A stretch of 64,000 nucleotides of DNA from Gynuella sp. (GCA_028282465.1 JANQHX010000056.1:88221-152220); one strand, 5' to 3'; numbered from the stretch's first letter, positions 19,024-28,409 are shown. The notes: generated from the sequence alone by a model not told the origin. Numbers and translations: made by a program.

Positions 19024-19974
19024 ATGGCAGGTGTATTGGACAATGTAAATAAACGGACCCAGTTGGTTGGACAAAACCGTTTAGAGCTCTTGCTCTTCCG
19101 TTTGCAAGGAAAGCAGGTTTACGGGATCAATGTATTCAAAGTTAAAGAAGTTCTGCAATGCCCTGACTTAACATCACTTCCAAAGAGCAATCCTGTTATT
19201 AGAGGTGTTGCTCATATTCGTGGTGGAACCATTCCTATTATGGATTTGAGTATGGCAACCGGTAACCTACCGATTGATGATATTAAAGATAAATTCGTCA
19301 TCATCACTGAATACAATATGAAAACCCAAGGCTTTCTTGTGAACTCTGTTGAACGAATCATCAACATGAATTGGGAAGAAATTCATCCACCACCAAAGGG
19401 TTCAGGTCACGAGCATTATTTAACCGCTGTTACTCGCCAGGAAGACAAACTGGTAGAAATTATTGATGTGGAGAAAATACTTTCTGAAGTATCTCCATTA
19501 CATACAGAAGTAACAGAAGGCTTAGTCAGCGATGATATTTCCGAAAAAGCTGTTTCCTATAAAGTGCTGGTGGTTGATGACTCTAAAATAGCCTTGAAAC
19601 AAACCACGCGCTGTATTGAGCAGGTTGGAGTAGAGACAACAAAGCTCATGGATGGTAAACAAGCTTGGGATCATTTAATGGAGTTGATTGCCAACGGGCA
19701 GGATCCGTTAGATGAGTATCTCATGATCATCTCCGATATTGAGATGCCAGAGATGGATGGCTATACCTTGACGGCGGAAATACGGAACCATCCAAAACTG
19801 AAGGACATGTACATCATGCTTCATACTTCATTGAGTGGTGTGTTCAATGAAGCCATGGTAAGAAAGGTTGGTGCGAATAATTTTTTACCCAAGTTTAAAC
19901 CCGACGAATTGGCAGAAATTGTTGCCAACCAGATCGAATCCAAAGGCGGTGAATTGCCTAACTTGGCTAAGTAG
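19024..19974 (+). CDS. cheV: Chemotaxis coupling protein CheV
   Basis: A 316-residue cytoplasmic chemotaxis adaptor. A CheW-like domain covers about residues 18-160 (LFRLQGKQVYGINVFKVKEV, HIRGGTIPIMDL), and a receiver domain covers 180-305 with acidic residues Asp185/Asp186 and phospho-acceptor Asp238 (ISDIEMPEMDGYTL). CheV couples receptors to CheA and its phosphorylation is linked to adaptation. The gene is followed by cheR after 15 bp. A GGAG ribosome-binding site precedes the ATG. No convincing plus-strand promoter motif was found in the short divergent region shared with flgA. Confidence 0.96.
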   Translation: MAGVLDNVNKRTQLVGQNRLELLLFRLQGKQVYGINVFKVKEVLQCPDLTSLPKSNPVIRGVAHIRGGTIPIMDLSMATGNLPIDDIKDKFVIITEYNMKTQGFLVNSVERIINMNWEEIHPPPKGSGHEHYLTAVTRQEDKLVEIIDVEKILSEVSPLHTEVTEGLVSDDISEKAVSYKVLVVDDSKIALKQTTRCIEQVGVETTKLMDGKQAWDHLMELIANGQDPLDEYLMIISDIEMPEMDGYTLTAEIRNHPKLKDMYIMLHTSLSGVFNEAMVRKVGANNFLPKFKPDELAEIVANQIESKGGELPNLAK

Positions 19975-19989
19975 CAAAGGCTAATTGAA

Positions 19990-20814
19990 ATGGCATTAAC
20001 TGAAGCTGGTTATCGGGAGTTTTCTGCTTTTCTAGAGAAATCTTCTGGAATCTGTTTAGGTGAAAATAAACAGTACTTGGTCTCTAGCCGACTTAGAGGG
20101 ATACTCAAAGAAAAGCAATTAACGACCATTGATCAACTAATTGATATCCTAAAAAAAGATGTTCGTGGCGAGTTAAAAAGCAAGGTCATTGATGCAATGA
20201 CCACCAATGAAACCCTTTGGTTTCGGGATGCTCATCCCTTTGAAATTTTAAGAAACACTATCTTACCCGAGATGAAACAACAGAATCGTCATGGCTTGAG
20301 TATTTGGTCTGCTGCCTGTTCTACAGGACAAGAGCCTTACAGTATTTCAATAATTTTGGAAGAATTTAAAAAGAAAAACCCAAAGTATTCCATCACAGGG
20401 GACAAAATACTGGCCACTGATATTTCTCACACTGCATTATCAGAAGCTAAGTCTGGGGAATATGCCATGCTTGCGTTAGGGCGGGGTTTAGATCCAGCTA
20501 AAATGAAATTGAACTTCACTGAATTAGATTCAGGCCGCTGGAAAATCAATAGCAGTATTGCCAGTCGAGTGAATTTTAGATCTTTAAACTTGAAAGACAG
20601 CTATAGCAGTTTAGGGAAGTTCGATATTATTTTCTGTCGAAATGTACTTATTTATTTTACGGCAGAATTAAAAAAAGACATTCTTTCACGAATGCATTCA
20701 AGTCTAAAACCCGGTGGTTATCTTATGGTTGGCGCTTCAGAAGCGGTAAGCGGCTTGAATGATAAATATGAAATGGTGCACTGCCGACCTGGTATTGTTT
20801 ACCGGGCAATTTAG
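19990..20814 (+). CDS. cheR: Chemotaxis protein methyltransferase CheR
   Basis: A 274-residue SAM-dependent enzyme that methylates glutamates on chemoreceptors. A helical N-terminal domain (to about residue 75) precedes the catalytic domain with TTNETLWFRDAHPFEIL, the SAM motif WSAACSTGQEPYSI at about residues 102-115, KILATDISHTAL and the DIIFCRNVLIYF motif near 212. It forms a cheV-cheR pair and ends where the flagellar region is interrupted by about 9 kb of accessory genes before flgB. Confidence 0.97.
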   Translation: MALTEAGYREFSAFLEKSSGICLGENKQYLVSSRLRGILKEKQLTTIDQLIDILKKDVRGELKSKVIDAMTTNETLWFRDAHPFEILRNTILPEMKQQNRHGLSIWSAACSTGQEPYSISIILEEFKKKNPKYSITGDKILATDISHTALSEAKSGEYAMLALGRGLDPAKMKLNFTELDSGRWKINSSIASRVNFRSLNLKDSYSSLGKFDIIFCRNVLIYFTAELKKDILSRMHSSLKPGGYLMVGASEAVSGLNDKYEMVHCRPGIVYRAI

Positions 20815-20839
20815 TTTTCATAGGTTTGTCATAATATAA

Positions 20840-21451
20840 TTACTGATGTCTATAAAGATAAATTGCCAGTATAAAAAACCAAAAATAAAACAAGATCTCC
20901 ATCAGCCTTTGTACTAATCCAACTATTGGTAGCTCTGGTGTCATGTTGAAATATAGAAATAAAGCAATAATGCCAATACCCAGGCCCGACGTGTAAACTG
21001 GTTTTCCATTAGGTAAATTTTTTAGTCCAAATGACATTAGTACTATGCCCAAAATTGCAAATGCATAGGCTATTGCTCCTAAAATCATGTGAACTTTATG
21101 GGACAACGTAGGATTCACAGGCCGACATTCGAAATCACATGGGAAGACAGCTGCGAGCATTAGAGCAGTTGCATAAACCGAGAGGCTACTTAAACCGAAT
21201 ACAGCCAGTGTGTTCTTTTTTAAGAGCAAAAATGCCATGCCAATAAATACTAATAAAAATAACTCCGTAGGAACAAATCCAAAGAAATTAACCAAACCAC
21301 CGTGCTCTGAACCTGAGGCACCTAGCTCACTCATAAACTGAGTAACATGGCTGTAATCTGGATAGTTCAGCCCACCAATAAAAACTGTGCCGACAAGCCA
21401 AAATAAACTGACTATGGGTAGAAGCAATATTGGAATTTTTGAGTTCATCAA
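20840..21451 (-). CDS. DUF998-family membrane protein
   Basis: A 203-residue integral membrane protein with about six hydrophobic segments. The loop FIGGLNYPDYSHVTQFMSEL with GASGSEHGGLVNFFGF and the later CDFECRPVNPTLSHKVH are characteristic of the DUF998 family, whose function is unknown. It runs convergently towards cheR, with 25 bp between the stops, and begins the accessory stretch between cheR and flgB. The Pro-Asp-Tyr-Ser loop and the conserved Asp/His residues suggest a polar site within the membrane, but no reaction can be assigned. Confidence 0.75.
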   Translation of the reverse strand: MMNSKIPILLLPIVSLFWLVGTVFIGGLNYPDYSHVTQFMSELGASGSEHGGLVNFFGFVPTELFLLVFIGMAFLLLKKNTLAVFGLSSLSVYATALMLAAVFPCDFECRPVNPTLSHKVHMILGAIAYAFAILGIVLMSFGLKNLPNGKPVYTSGLGIGIIALFLYFNMTPELPIVGLVQRLMEILFYFWFFILAIYLYRHQ

Positions 21452-21844
21452 GAATGCCTTTAATGCGCTTTACGACTAACTTCAAAATCTGATTGCTCTA
21501 TTGTGACTTTGGTTCAAGAAAATACAACTAATAACAATGTTAGAGTCTAGTTAGAAGCGACGGCTCTTTGCATTTATCCTTACTCATTATTGCTCTGAGC
21601 CAGAAGTCTTGGCCAATTGTGGGGTATAGTTTAGTTTTTCACTTATTAATCAAATAAAAAGTGTCTGAAATCATTAAAAATATTTCCCATTGTGAATTAG
21701 AAATTACCAGTTTTCGGTTGGAAACAATAATTGCGAAACCCATTGCAAAGTTAGCAAGAGCTTTCGCCAGTTATTGCTTCGGAAGACTTCGGCTGCTAGG
21801 TTAATTCTCAAATATTTTTTGTTTTTCTGAATTGAGGACACATT
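21452..21844. other. Intergenic region, AT-rich, no feature recognised
   Basis: This divergent spacer separates the DUF998 gene from the beta-helix lipoprotein gene. I found no ORF of credible size, no sigma-54 or sigma-28 motif, and no strong hairpin. Confidence 0.5.
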
Positions 21845-23641
21845 ATGAAAGTTGAAATATTCAGCAGTGTTATCCGTTCTTCATTTAGCTTCTTGTTAAA
21901 AAACCAAGTGTGCATTTTAATGCGAACTATAACTGTGGTTCTGGCTATTTTGCTTTCCGGTTGTTTAGAAATCGAAACTGAAGAGACAACGGATGAAGCG
22001 AACACAACGGATACAGATACTGGTACAACCAATACTGATACCACAACAGACACAGACACGACAGATACGGATACAGATACTGGCACAACGGATACTGTAA
22101 CAGATGATGATACCTCGACTGACACTCTAGCTTGGCCAATAGAAGATGGCAGGTTTGGCGTTGCAGAAGAAGTGTTAGTGTTACCACCTCCTAACAACCA
22201 AAACGCAATGCATATTCCAGATGTGCAAGCTAGTTACCCTGATGTTAATTGGAATACACTTGATAGACTCTATATTCAAGCAGGTCAGTATGCATTTATA
22301 CGTCTGGGTAATTTACCTATTAGATCGCCAGATGATCCATTAATTATTACCAACAAGGATGGACAAGTACGTGTTGGAGGCCTTAACCACTATTATTTGT
22401 TTTCCATCGGAGGCGGTGCTAATTGGGTTTTGACCGGGCGCTATGACCCTGAAAGTGGTACCGGCCATGAAGACTACCCTGGCCACAGGGGTGGTAATTT
22501 TGCGAACTCTCGAGACAGTTACGGCATATTGGTTGACGATGATTATCTGCGTGATGGCAATTCGGGTATTGCCATAGGTAGCTCAGCAACAGACTTTGAA
22601 TTGGAGTATATTGAAGTTCGTGAAGTCGGCTTTGCTGGTATTACCATTAAAACCGATGATATTGGTAGTGCGCATATGCGTAACGTCAAGCTCCACGATC
22701 TATATATTCATGATACCGGTAGCGAAGGTCTTTATCTTGGAAGTACACAGGCGCAGCCCCAACATAAATTAATTGATTGGGAAATCTATAACAACCGAGT
22801 GCTTCGCACCGGAACAGAGGCGATCCAGATGGGGCAAATGTCTGGCTCCAATACCATCAGAAACAATATTTTTGGGCCTGCTGCAATGGATTGGCGGGCA
22901 GCATTTCAAAATTATCAAGATTTCAATTTTCAAATTGGTTTACGTGAAGGCTTACTCAGAGTTGAGAACAATATCTTTTTAGGCGCTGCTGGGCAGATCG
23001 TTTCTTTCTTCGCCCATGATGTTGCAGGGGACTCAACTGATACTAATGTTGGCGCTCAGTTTTATAATAACTATTTTGAAGGCATGCGCAGTCTGGGCAT
23101 GTATATTAATTCAACTGCTTTGGAAGGCATGAGCTATGAATTCGTAGATAACACTTTTGGAGGATTTCGATTCTTGCGCGACGAAGTCTATGATGTCGAA
23201 CCCTACAACCATCTATTGCGAATATTTAACAGTACTACACCCATAACCCTGACTGGAAATACTTGGAGTGGCCCAGAACGCCTGAGTATTGAAGTTGAAA
23301 ACAATGGAACTGAGGGTAATCACACCGCAACAAATAACGTCAACGAAGAACCTGAAAAAATTCTTTTTGTTGACAGCGGCCTTCCTGATAATTTTGATTG
23401 GCTAACCATTGAAATGTGGACAGAAACGGCAACTTTAGGAAATAACCAACCCGTGGACTATGAGCTTGATGATTATGTAACCCATCTAGGCATTCCATAC
23501 CGTTGTCGAATTGCTGTGTGTACAAGCGGACTTATCCCTACAGACTCTCCCGACGCCTGGGAGGCCTTGCCTTATCTTGCTGATGATGTTCGAGTAAGGC
23601 TAGGTACCACTTGGGAACATTTAGGTTTGCAGCCTAATTAA
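21845..23641 (+). CDS. Right-handed beta-helix lipoprotein with Thr/Asp-rich linker
   Basis: A 598-residue probable surface lipoprotein. The lipobox LLSGC (Cys40) is followed by a low-complexity Thr/Asp linker (about residues 45-100) built from TDTDT-type repeats, then a domain with repeated short beta segments and Asn-rich turns (for example NVKLHDLYIHDTGSEGLYLG and EIYNNRVLRTGTEAIQMG) typical of pectate-lyase-like parallel beta-helices. Such folds bind or cleave polysaccharide, but no catalytic residues can be assigned. The first ATG has a GAGGA site 6 nt upstream; an internal ATG at 21920 would give a more ordinary 14-residue lipoprotein signal peptide, so the true start is uncertain. It converges with the subtilisin-like lipoprotein gene. 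Confidence 0.7.
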   Translation: MKVEIFSSVIRSSFSFLLKNQVCILMRTITVVLAILLSGCLEIETEETTDEANTTDTDTGTTNTDTTTDTDTTDTDTDTGTTDTVTDDDTSTDTLAWPIEDGRFGVAEEVLVLPPPNNQNAMHIPDVQASYPDVNWNTLDRLYIQAGQYAFIRLGNLPIRSPDDPLIITNKDGQVRVGGLNHYYLFSIGGGANWVLTGRYDPESGTGHEDYPGHRGGNFANSRDSYGILVDDDYLRDGNSGIAIGSSATDFELEYIEVREVGFAGITIKTDDIGSAHMRNVKLHDLYIHDTGSEGLYLGSTQAQPQHKLIDWEIYNNRVLRTGTEAIQMGQMSGSNTIRNNIFGPAAMDWRAAFQNYQDFNFQIGLREGLLRVENNIFLGAAGQIVSFFAHDVAGDSTDTNVGAQFYNNYFEGMRSLGMYINSTALEGMSYEFVDNTFGGFRFLRDEVYDVEPYNHLLRIFNSTTPITLTGNTWSGPERLSIEVENNGTEGNHTATNNVNEEPEKILFVDSGLPDNFDWLTIEMWTETATLGNNQPVDYELDDYVTHLGIPYRCRIAVCTSGLIPTDSPDAWEALPYLADDVRVRLGTTWEHLGLQPN

Positions 23642-23712
23642 AGGGAAGAGAGATTGGGGCCTTACTTTTTTATGCTAAATTGAAGGCTCGAAACAGACTA
23701 ATTGATAAACAC

Positions 23713-23761
23713 GAACCTTTCCAACGCTTCAAAACCACCAAATACTGCGCTGGAAAGGTTC
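23713..23761. terminator. Inverted repeat between convergent genes
   Basis: Arms GAACCTTTCCA (23713-23723) and TGGAAAGGTTC (23751-23761) are perfect complements, with a further CGC/GCG pair inside the 27-nt loop. There is no T-tract, but its place between two converging stops suggests a transcription end or mRNA-stability element. Confidence 0.5.
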
Positions 23762-23793
23762 TAGATAAACTCTAAAACCCTATCGCTCTATTA

Positions 23794-25407
23794 TTACCTT
23801 CTGTGACGGTCCTGTCTTTCGGTATTAGCATCAGTTTGACTATCAGGTTCTAACCAGCGAGGTATGATGAATCCAGCCCAATTGCGACATGCATCTGGAA
23901 AATTAGCACACAGTGGTAATTCTTCATGACGCATCGGATCCATTAAATAGGGTGTCTCCGTTGTTGGTTTCCTACTTTTTAATAATGCTAGTGCTTCACT
24001 TGGAGTAATGCCTTGATTGCGATGGATTTGCTCCAGAACTGCTATGCCAAGACCATTAATAAATGAGGTGGTCATTAAGAATTCGGGGCTCCCGCTGCCT
24101 CCCCAAATGCTAAAAAGTATCGGGTGATCACCAAAATAAGGTAGGTCTTCAAAACCTTTGACCGTACCTGAGTTAATCATTAAGTCTGTACAACTTTTAA
24201 CGGTGTGCATGGTACCGTTCAATAAGCTCAAATAGGCATCAGAGTAGGGTATTCCACCCTGTGGAATAATGGGTAGGTTAGGTTCATTTAAATAGCTTTT
24301 CGCGATATAGCCAGTCCGTAATCTATTGGGTATATCAACACAATCAGAGTAATGGTTTTCACCAAAATCCCCATCTAACACTGGCGTTAATGTTGGACGG
24401 GCACCATTGGGTGCTGCCTGGACTAACACCGCTTTGTTTGCCATGGCTTGGAGTATTCTTGTGTAAGATGCATTAAGTTTATCTGCATTTAGGATTTTAT
24501 TTTCAAGACTGGGGCAGTGTTGATTGATGTCATCGAAAAAACTAGCGCGAGTTCTTCCTGCTGATAGGTTAACGTATTCTATATCGTGCTCGTCGATTAG
24601 ATTCGAAATTGAAGTAATAATTTGATCTGTATAAGAATCAATGGTTTCTTCGCTATTGCTACATATTACAGAATTTGGAAAGTGATAAAACTTCAAAGTA
24701 ATAAATTGGGCATAGGGAATATAATCAGCCAGTGCGTTAAGAATAATTGAGCCATGGTATTCGGTTGCTGCATTATCTGCTGTTTTAACCTTTCCCATTC
24801 GGTCATAATCAAGTTGCCGAGTTAACTCCGAGTTTGGTAAGAAAGATTCGCTTCTTGCAATCATCTTTTTAAACTGAAAATCGGCTGGGCTGGTGACATA
24901 CATATCGGTTGCTTTAACAATATCAGCAGTCACTGCATCGCCATTTTCCTCGACTTGCCAATCATACATTCCTAACATTCTTTTAGCATTTCGAATCACC
25001 GCACCACCGAATCGATAGTCAATAACCAGTATCTTCGCCGTGGTTGGGTCATCCCTCATTTGTTCTCTTTCTGCAGTAAATTCGTCTGAGCCGAAAAGCA
25101 CATGGTCCAGTTCGTGTAGATACATCGAGCAGTGGCTTGTATCAGAATTTTCGGGTGTATCTGGTTCTGGGCATTCATCAAGCGAATCTAAATAGTTGTT
25201 CATTTCATCTGAAAACTCAGCAACACCTTTTATAAAGTCTTCACCTGTATTTTTATAAATTTTTTCGGTGGGTTCTATCGGAGTACCGATGGTGTCTATT
25301 GGGTCGTAGAGTGGAAGTTCTTCGGGTGATCGATTCTCTGAGTTTTCAGTTTGGCATCCTGCTAAAGTAGCTAGTAAAAAAATTGTCGGTACTACGAAAC
25401 GTTTCAT
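23794..25407 (-). CDS. Divergent subtilisin-like (S8) lipoprotein
   Basis: A 537-residue lipoprotein with signal peptide and lipobox LAGC (Cys18). The core aligns by eye with S8 serine proteases: Asp130 in ILVIDYRFGG (family VIDTG), His218 in TEYHGSIILNAL (family HGTHVAG), the EYVNLSAG strand near 280, Asn334 in VQAAPNGA (family oxyanion AAGN) and Ser448 in MTTSFINGLGIAVLE (family GTSMAAPHVAG). All four key residues are present, but the surrounding motifs are heavily altered (no second His, no PHVAG). It could be an active but unusual surface protease or a degenerate relative. A long N-terminal region (residues 20-120) has no recognised domain. No immunity or partner gene is evident. Confidence 0.65.
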   Translation of the reverse strand: MKRFVVPTIFLLATLAGCQTENSENRSPEELPLYDPIDTIGTPIEPTEKIYKNTGEDFIKGVAEFSDEMNNYLDSLDECPEPDTPENSDTSHCSMYLHELDHVLFGSDEFTAEREQMRDDPTTAKILVIDYRFGGAVIRNAKRMLGMYDWQVEENGDAVTADIVKATDMYVTSPADFQFKKMIARSESFLPNSELTRQLDYDRMGKVKTADNAATEYHGSIILNALADYIPYAQFITLKFYHFPNSVICSNSEETIDSYTDQIITSISNLIDEHDIEYVNLSAGRTRASFFDDINQHCPSLENKILNADKLNASYTRILQAMANKAVLVQAAPNGARPTLTPVLDGDFGENHYSDCVDIPNRLRTGYIAKSYLNEPNLPIIPQGGIPYSDAYLSLLNGTMHTVKSCTDLMINSGTVKGFEDLPYFGDHPILFSIWGGSGSPEFLMTTSFINGLGIAVLEQIHRNQGITPSEALALLKSRKPTTETPYLMDPMRHEELPLCANFPDACRNWAGFIIPRWLEPDSQTDANTERQDRHRR

Positions 25408-25847
25408 TGAATTACAGTTCCTTATGAATAATGAATGAAAAAGACTAGGTTCAACAATGAAAGGTTTAAAGAAATTTTTTTAAAAATTAAAAAATTTCGT
25501 TATTTGAATTTCTTTAGTAAAAACTATATGTTGATAATTTGTTCAGAAATTTGTCTATAGTGTTTCATAAAATATCAATCAGTTTTTCTTAGGCTGATTG
25601 CAGTCAATGACTATTGAATATTATTTAAGTGCAGTATTAAAGAATGGATCAACCAGTCGGTTTATGTTTCATTATTTTCAAATTGTTCTTTGATAACAGG
25701 TTATGGGAAAGAAGAAAGCCAGAATAAAAAAAGTTCATTTTCCTCCGAAAAATATGTAAAAAAAATCTAAGCTTTCCATAAAATATTTAGGTGCCTTTTA
25801 ACTTGGATCGTATATTAATTGAGGCGTAATGGTTCTGTTATTAATGC
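25408..25847. other. Very AT-rich intergenic region
   Basis: This spacer separates the starts of the subtilisin-like lipoprotein gene and the end of the HTH gene, both minus strand. It is distinctly richer in A and T than its surroundings, with A- and T-tracts at 25475-25500 and 25725-25765. I see no gene, repeat or recognisable regulatory motif; high AT content can indicate foreign or silenced DNA. Confidence 0.5.
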
Positions 25848-26051
25848 TTAGTCACAGTACTCAAGAATATCCCCAGGTTGGCACTCTAAGATCTGACAAA
25901 TTTTTTCCAGTGTAGAAAATCTAACACCTTTAACTTTGCCATTTCTCAGCAAAGATAAATTCTGCTCCGTGATACCTATTTTAGTTGCTAGCTCTTTACC
26001 GCTAATTTTTCGTTTTGCCATCATCACGTCTAAATTAATTACGATTGGCAT
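25848..26051 (-). CDS. YozG-like Cro/C1-type HTH regulator
   Basis: A 67-residue DNA-binding protein consisting of little more than an XRE-type helix-turn-helix (KELATKIGITEQNLSLLRNG, residues about 20-39), ending with the hallmark LEKICQILECQPGDILEY. The ATG at 26051 (MPIVINLDVMM) is the family-typical start; the longer frame upstream overlaps the neighbouring gene. It begins 8 bp after the DUF2975 gene stop. Small regulators of this type are commonly paired with a DUF2975 membrane protein, as here. Confidence 0.9.
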   Translation of the reverse strand: MPIVINLDVMMAKRKISGKELATKIGITEQNLSLLRNGKVKGVRFSTLEKICQILECQPGDILEYCD

Positions 26052-26059
26052 AATACTCC

Positions 26060-26581
26060 TCAGACAAACTGCTTGTTTTCTTGTTCGATTTGACTGGCTT
26101 TGACCAGTAAATCGCTGATTACCCAAAAAATAACTGCCAGCCCCAGTGTTTTAATTTCATTTGAGCCAAAGGAAATTGAAAGTATTTTCTGTCCGGCCGG
26201 ATGGTTTATGGAAAGTAACAGACTGGAAAACGCAAGATGTAATGGAGTTGCCAAAGCCTGTATGGCTAAAAACTGTGAGAAGCGTTTCAGGTGAGTACTA
26301 TTTGTTTCGTTAAATAATTCACCTAGAGCGAAATTCGCAAACGCACGCCTTAAATAGTAAAGCCCCACTAAACCAGGAAGCATACTCAAGCAGGTTAGCA
26401 GCCAAAACATGTAGGCCTGAAACGGAGTGACGGTATGCCACTGAATAGCGATAGCTAGGTTGGTGCTAGCAAGACTCAAGAAGGTTTGAATATCAATTAA
26501 AAAATACAGGGCCACCATAGGTGCCAGCGCCAGTATTGCTGTACAACCTCTTGCAATAACTAGGGATAAGGTGTTTTTCAT
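26060..26581 (-). CDS. DUF2975 membrane protein
   Basis: A 173-residue protein with four predicted membrane segments (about residues 13-35, 55-78, 105-127 and 148-165) and the family-like PGLVGLYYLRRAFANFALGE and FNETNSTHLKRF stretch between the second and third. The family has no established biochemical role, but the gene precedes a YozG-type HTH regulator by 8 bp, an arrangement found widely. The pair may act as a membrane-sensing regulatory module; that is inference. Confidence 0.85.
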   Translation of the reverse strand: MKNTLSLVIARGCTAILALAPMVALYFLIDIQTFLSLASTNLAIAIQWHTVTPFQAYMFWLLTCLSMLPGLVGLYYLRRAFANFALGELFNETNSTHLKRFSQFLAIQALATPLHLAFSSLLLSINHPAGQKILSISFGSNEIKTLGLAVIFWVISDLLVKASQIEQENKQFV

Positions 26582-26658
26582 TGAAACTTCCTCTTGTAAT
26601 GTTTGTTAAACAGCAATAAATTATCGTAAAACAATAATTTCTACAAGAGGAAATCTAT

Positions 26659-27033
26659 ATGAAGGTCAATTTTCATAGTTCATACCTGGGTTCAAAGCTG
26701 GTTCGTATGTTGTTGCTTATGGCTCTATTCTTCCCTATGTCGCAGGCATCGGCGCTCACAGCTATTGAGTTTTCGAATATTTGCAAGACTGTAGAAGGGG
26801 AGTGTAGCCAGCACCCAATATTGAACGCCTATGTGGGAGGAGCGTTGGATTTAATCGCTAGCTTGCAGGAGCAAGATCTAACAGCAACTAAAGTTTACTG
26901 CAAAGAACCAAAAGAGATTTTTAACGTGCCGAGGATTATCAGTTATATGGATGAGCACAGTCATTTGCGTGCTAAACAGAATGCGATGGTCTTATTAATA
27001 AATTATTTTGAAGAGTTTGGCGGCTGTGAATGA
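26659..27033 (+). CDS. Small secreted protein, Rap1a/Tai immunity-like
   Basis: A 124-residue protein with an N-terminal signal peptide (hydrophobic core VRMLLLMALFFPM, cleavage after SQASA near residue 33). The mature part has four Cys (ICKTVEGEC, VYCKEP and the terminal GGCE), a central YVGGALDL helix and the C-terminal AMVLLINYFEEFGGC segment. This spacing of Cys, Gly-Asp and terminal Phe/Cys resembles the Rap1a/Tai family, periplasmic immunity proteins against amidase effectors of type VI secretion. No effector gene is adjacent, so a related stress or housekeeping role is possible. It diverges from the DUF2975 gene. Confidence 0.5.
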   Translation: MKVNFHSSYLGSKLVRMLLLMALFFPMSQASALTAIEFSNICKTVEGECSQHPILNAYVGGALDLIASLQEQDLTATKVYCKEPKEIFNVPRIISYMDEHSHLRAKQNAMVLLINYFEEFGGCE

Positions 27034-27123
27034 CCCAAGGAAATCATTGGAATAAGCATGGAGTTGATGACCTGACCCATGCTTAATAAATGTCTTAACA
27101 GATCATTGGCGACCATCAGATAT

Positions 27124-28152
27124 TTACACTAACCGCCTGCTTAGATTTGGAACTAGTGTTCGGTCTTTAACATGGCCGTTTGATTTAGACTTTCGAGCGC
27201 TGTGCGCCGGGCCTTTCAGTATTAAGATCAATAGCACTCCAAAAATTGGCATGTGTCCGACAAGTTCTTCCACGCCAGCAACAATTGTGGTTAGTGTGAA
27301 TACCAAGGCTAGGGTTAAGGCCACCAGTCGAGTGCCTAGTCCCATTGCTACCAGCAAGCCAAAAGTAAATTCAAATAAACCAGCGGCGAATACAAAATCT
27401 AAATGGCTGAAACTTTTGAAGCCAACTAATTGCATAAAGTTAAAGTGACTATGTTGTTCTAGAAATAACAAAGAAATACCGGGTTCGTACAACTTATTGT
27501 GAATACCTAAAACCATTAACTGAAAACCTAAGCCAAGCCTGAGAGACAGAAAGGCATATCTCTCCAGATCAATCCCCGTCAATTTGGGCAGAATTTTTCT
27601 GTCGAAATTGCTAATAACTGGCCCAATCAAGATAAGAGCAATGCCAACACCTAGAAATTCAAAGAAGTAATCAATAGCTAAATTAACGCCGAAAATGGAA
27701 AAAATTAAGAAGGAGACAAAAACTAAACCAACACCCGCCAATGCCGGTGACACCGCTAATATAACAATCACCGCTGCTTGTAACACAAGACCTAGCATAG
27801 TGAGGTTGTAAGGGAGTAAAAGATTAGGTGCAAGGAATTCACCGAGCAACAAACACAGAATTAAGGTAATCGAAAGTAGGGCGATTAAGACATACCAACC
27901 ACCATTAGCGGGTAATAACCATGGTCGGTTAAGAGACTTGGCAAAGTTAGACCTCTCTAAGGTGACTAATCTGTTTAGCCAAAAGATGAAGATGCAATAA
28001 CTAATGGCACCAAAGATAGTTAAATAGGTAATAAAGTCATATTCAAACTGTACTTGGGGTATTTCCGATGCATCCACAAACCAACGCACGTGAGCAGTGG
28101 TGGCAAACGAAACCAAAAATAAACCTATTGCAATCATTGCTTTTTTAAGCAT
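27124..28152 (-). CDS. DoxX-like multi-pass membrane protein
   Basis: A membrane protein of about 342 residues from ATG 28152 (MLKKAMIAIGL), with around nine hydrophobic segments. The C-terminal half (LRLGLGFQLMVLGIHNKLYE, then LDFVFAAGLFEFTFGLLVAMGLGTR and IFGVLLILILKG) resembles the DoxX/DUF417-type four-helix unit, preceded by an additional N-terminal membrane region. The frame extends upstream to 28224 using a TTG, but the upstream part is polar and lacks a ribosome-binding site. Substrate or partner is unknown; it lies beside a DUF2867 gene and an oxidoreductase gene on the same strand. Confidence 0.6.
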   Translation of the reverse strand: MLKKAMIAIGLFLVSFATTAHVRWFVDASEIPQVQFEYDFITYLTIFGAISYCIFIFWLNRLVTLERSNFAKSLNRPWLLPANGGWYVLIALLSITLILCLLLGEFLAPNLLLPYNLTMLGLVLQAAVIVILAVSPALAGVGLVFVSFLIFSIFGVNLAIDYFFEFLGVGIALILIGPVISNFDRKILPKLTGIDLERYAFLSLRLGLGFQLMVLGIHNKLYEPGISLLFLEQHSHFNFMQLVGFKSFSHLDFVFAAGLFEFTFGLLVAMGLGTRLVALTLALVFTLTTIVAGVEELVGHMPIFGVLLILILKGPAHSARKSKSNGHVKDRTLVPNLSRRLV

Positions 28153-28409
28153 ATGCCTATTTGCTGTAGAAACAGCAACCTCCCCAAAGCACATCGTCCT
28201 AGTTGATGTCGCGAAATCTACCAATTTTGATTATTTAGTCAACGATTAAAGCGATTAATTAAAATCTCATATAGTAGTTTGAGTAATTATTAGACTCTGA
28301 TTATGTTGGGCTGATTGAAGTCACTATAGATTTCAGGATGCAATGCTCTAAACCAAACCAAAAATAGTTTGTTATCAACGATTTGGAAGCTGTTAAGTCG
28401 CTTAATGGT

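Noticed and set aside
20805..20867. Inverted repeat GGCAATTTA / TAAATTGCC across the cheR and DUF998 stops
   Set aside because: The arms are 45 nt apart, lie mostly within the two coding regions and are AT-rich; a chance match or weak terminator cannot be distinguished.
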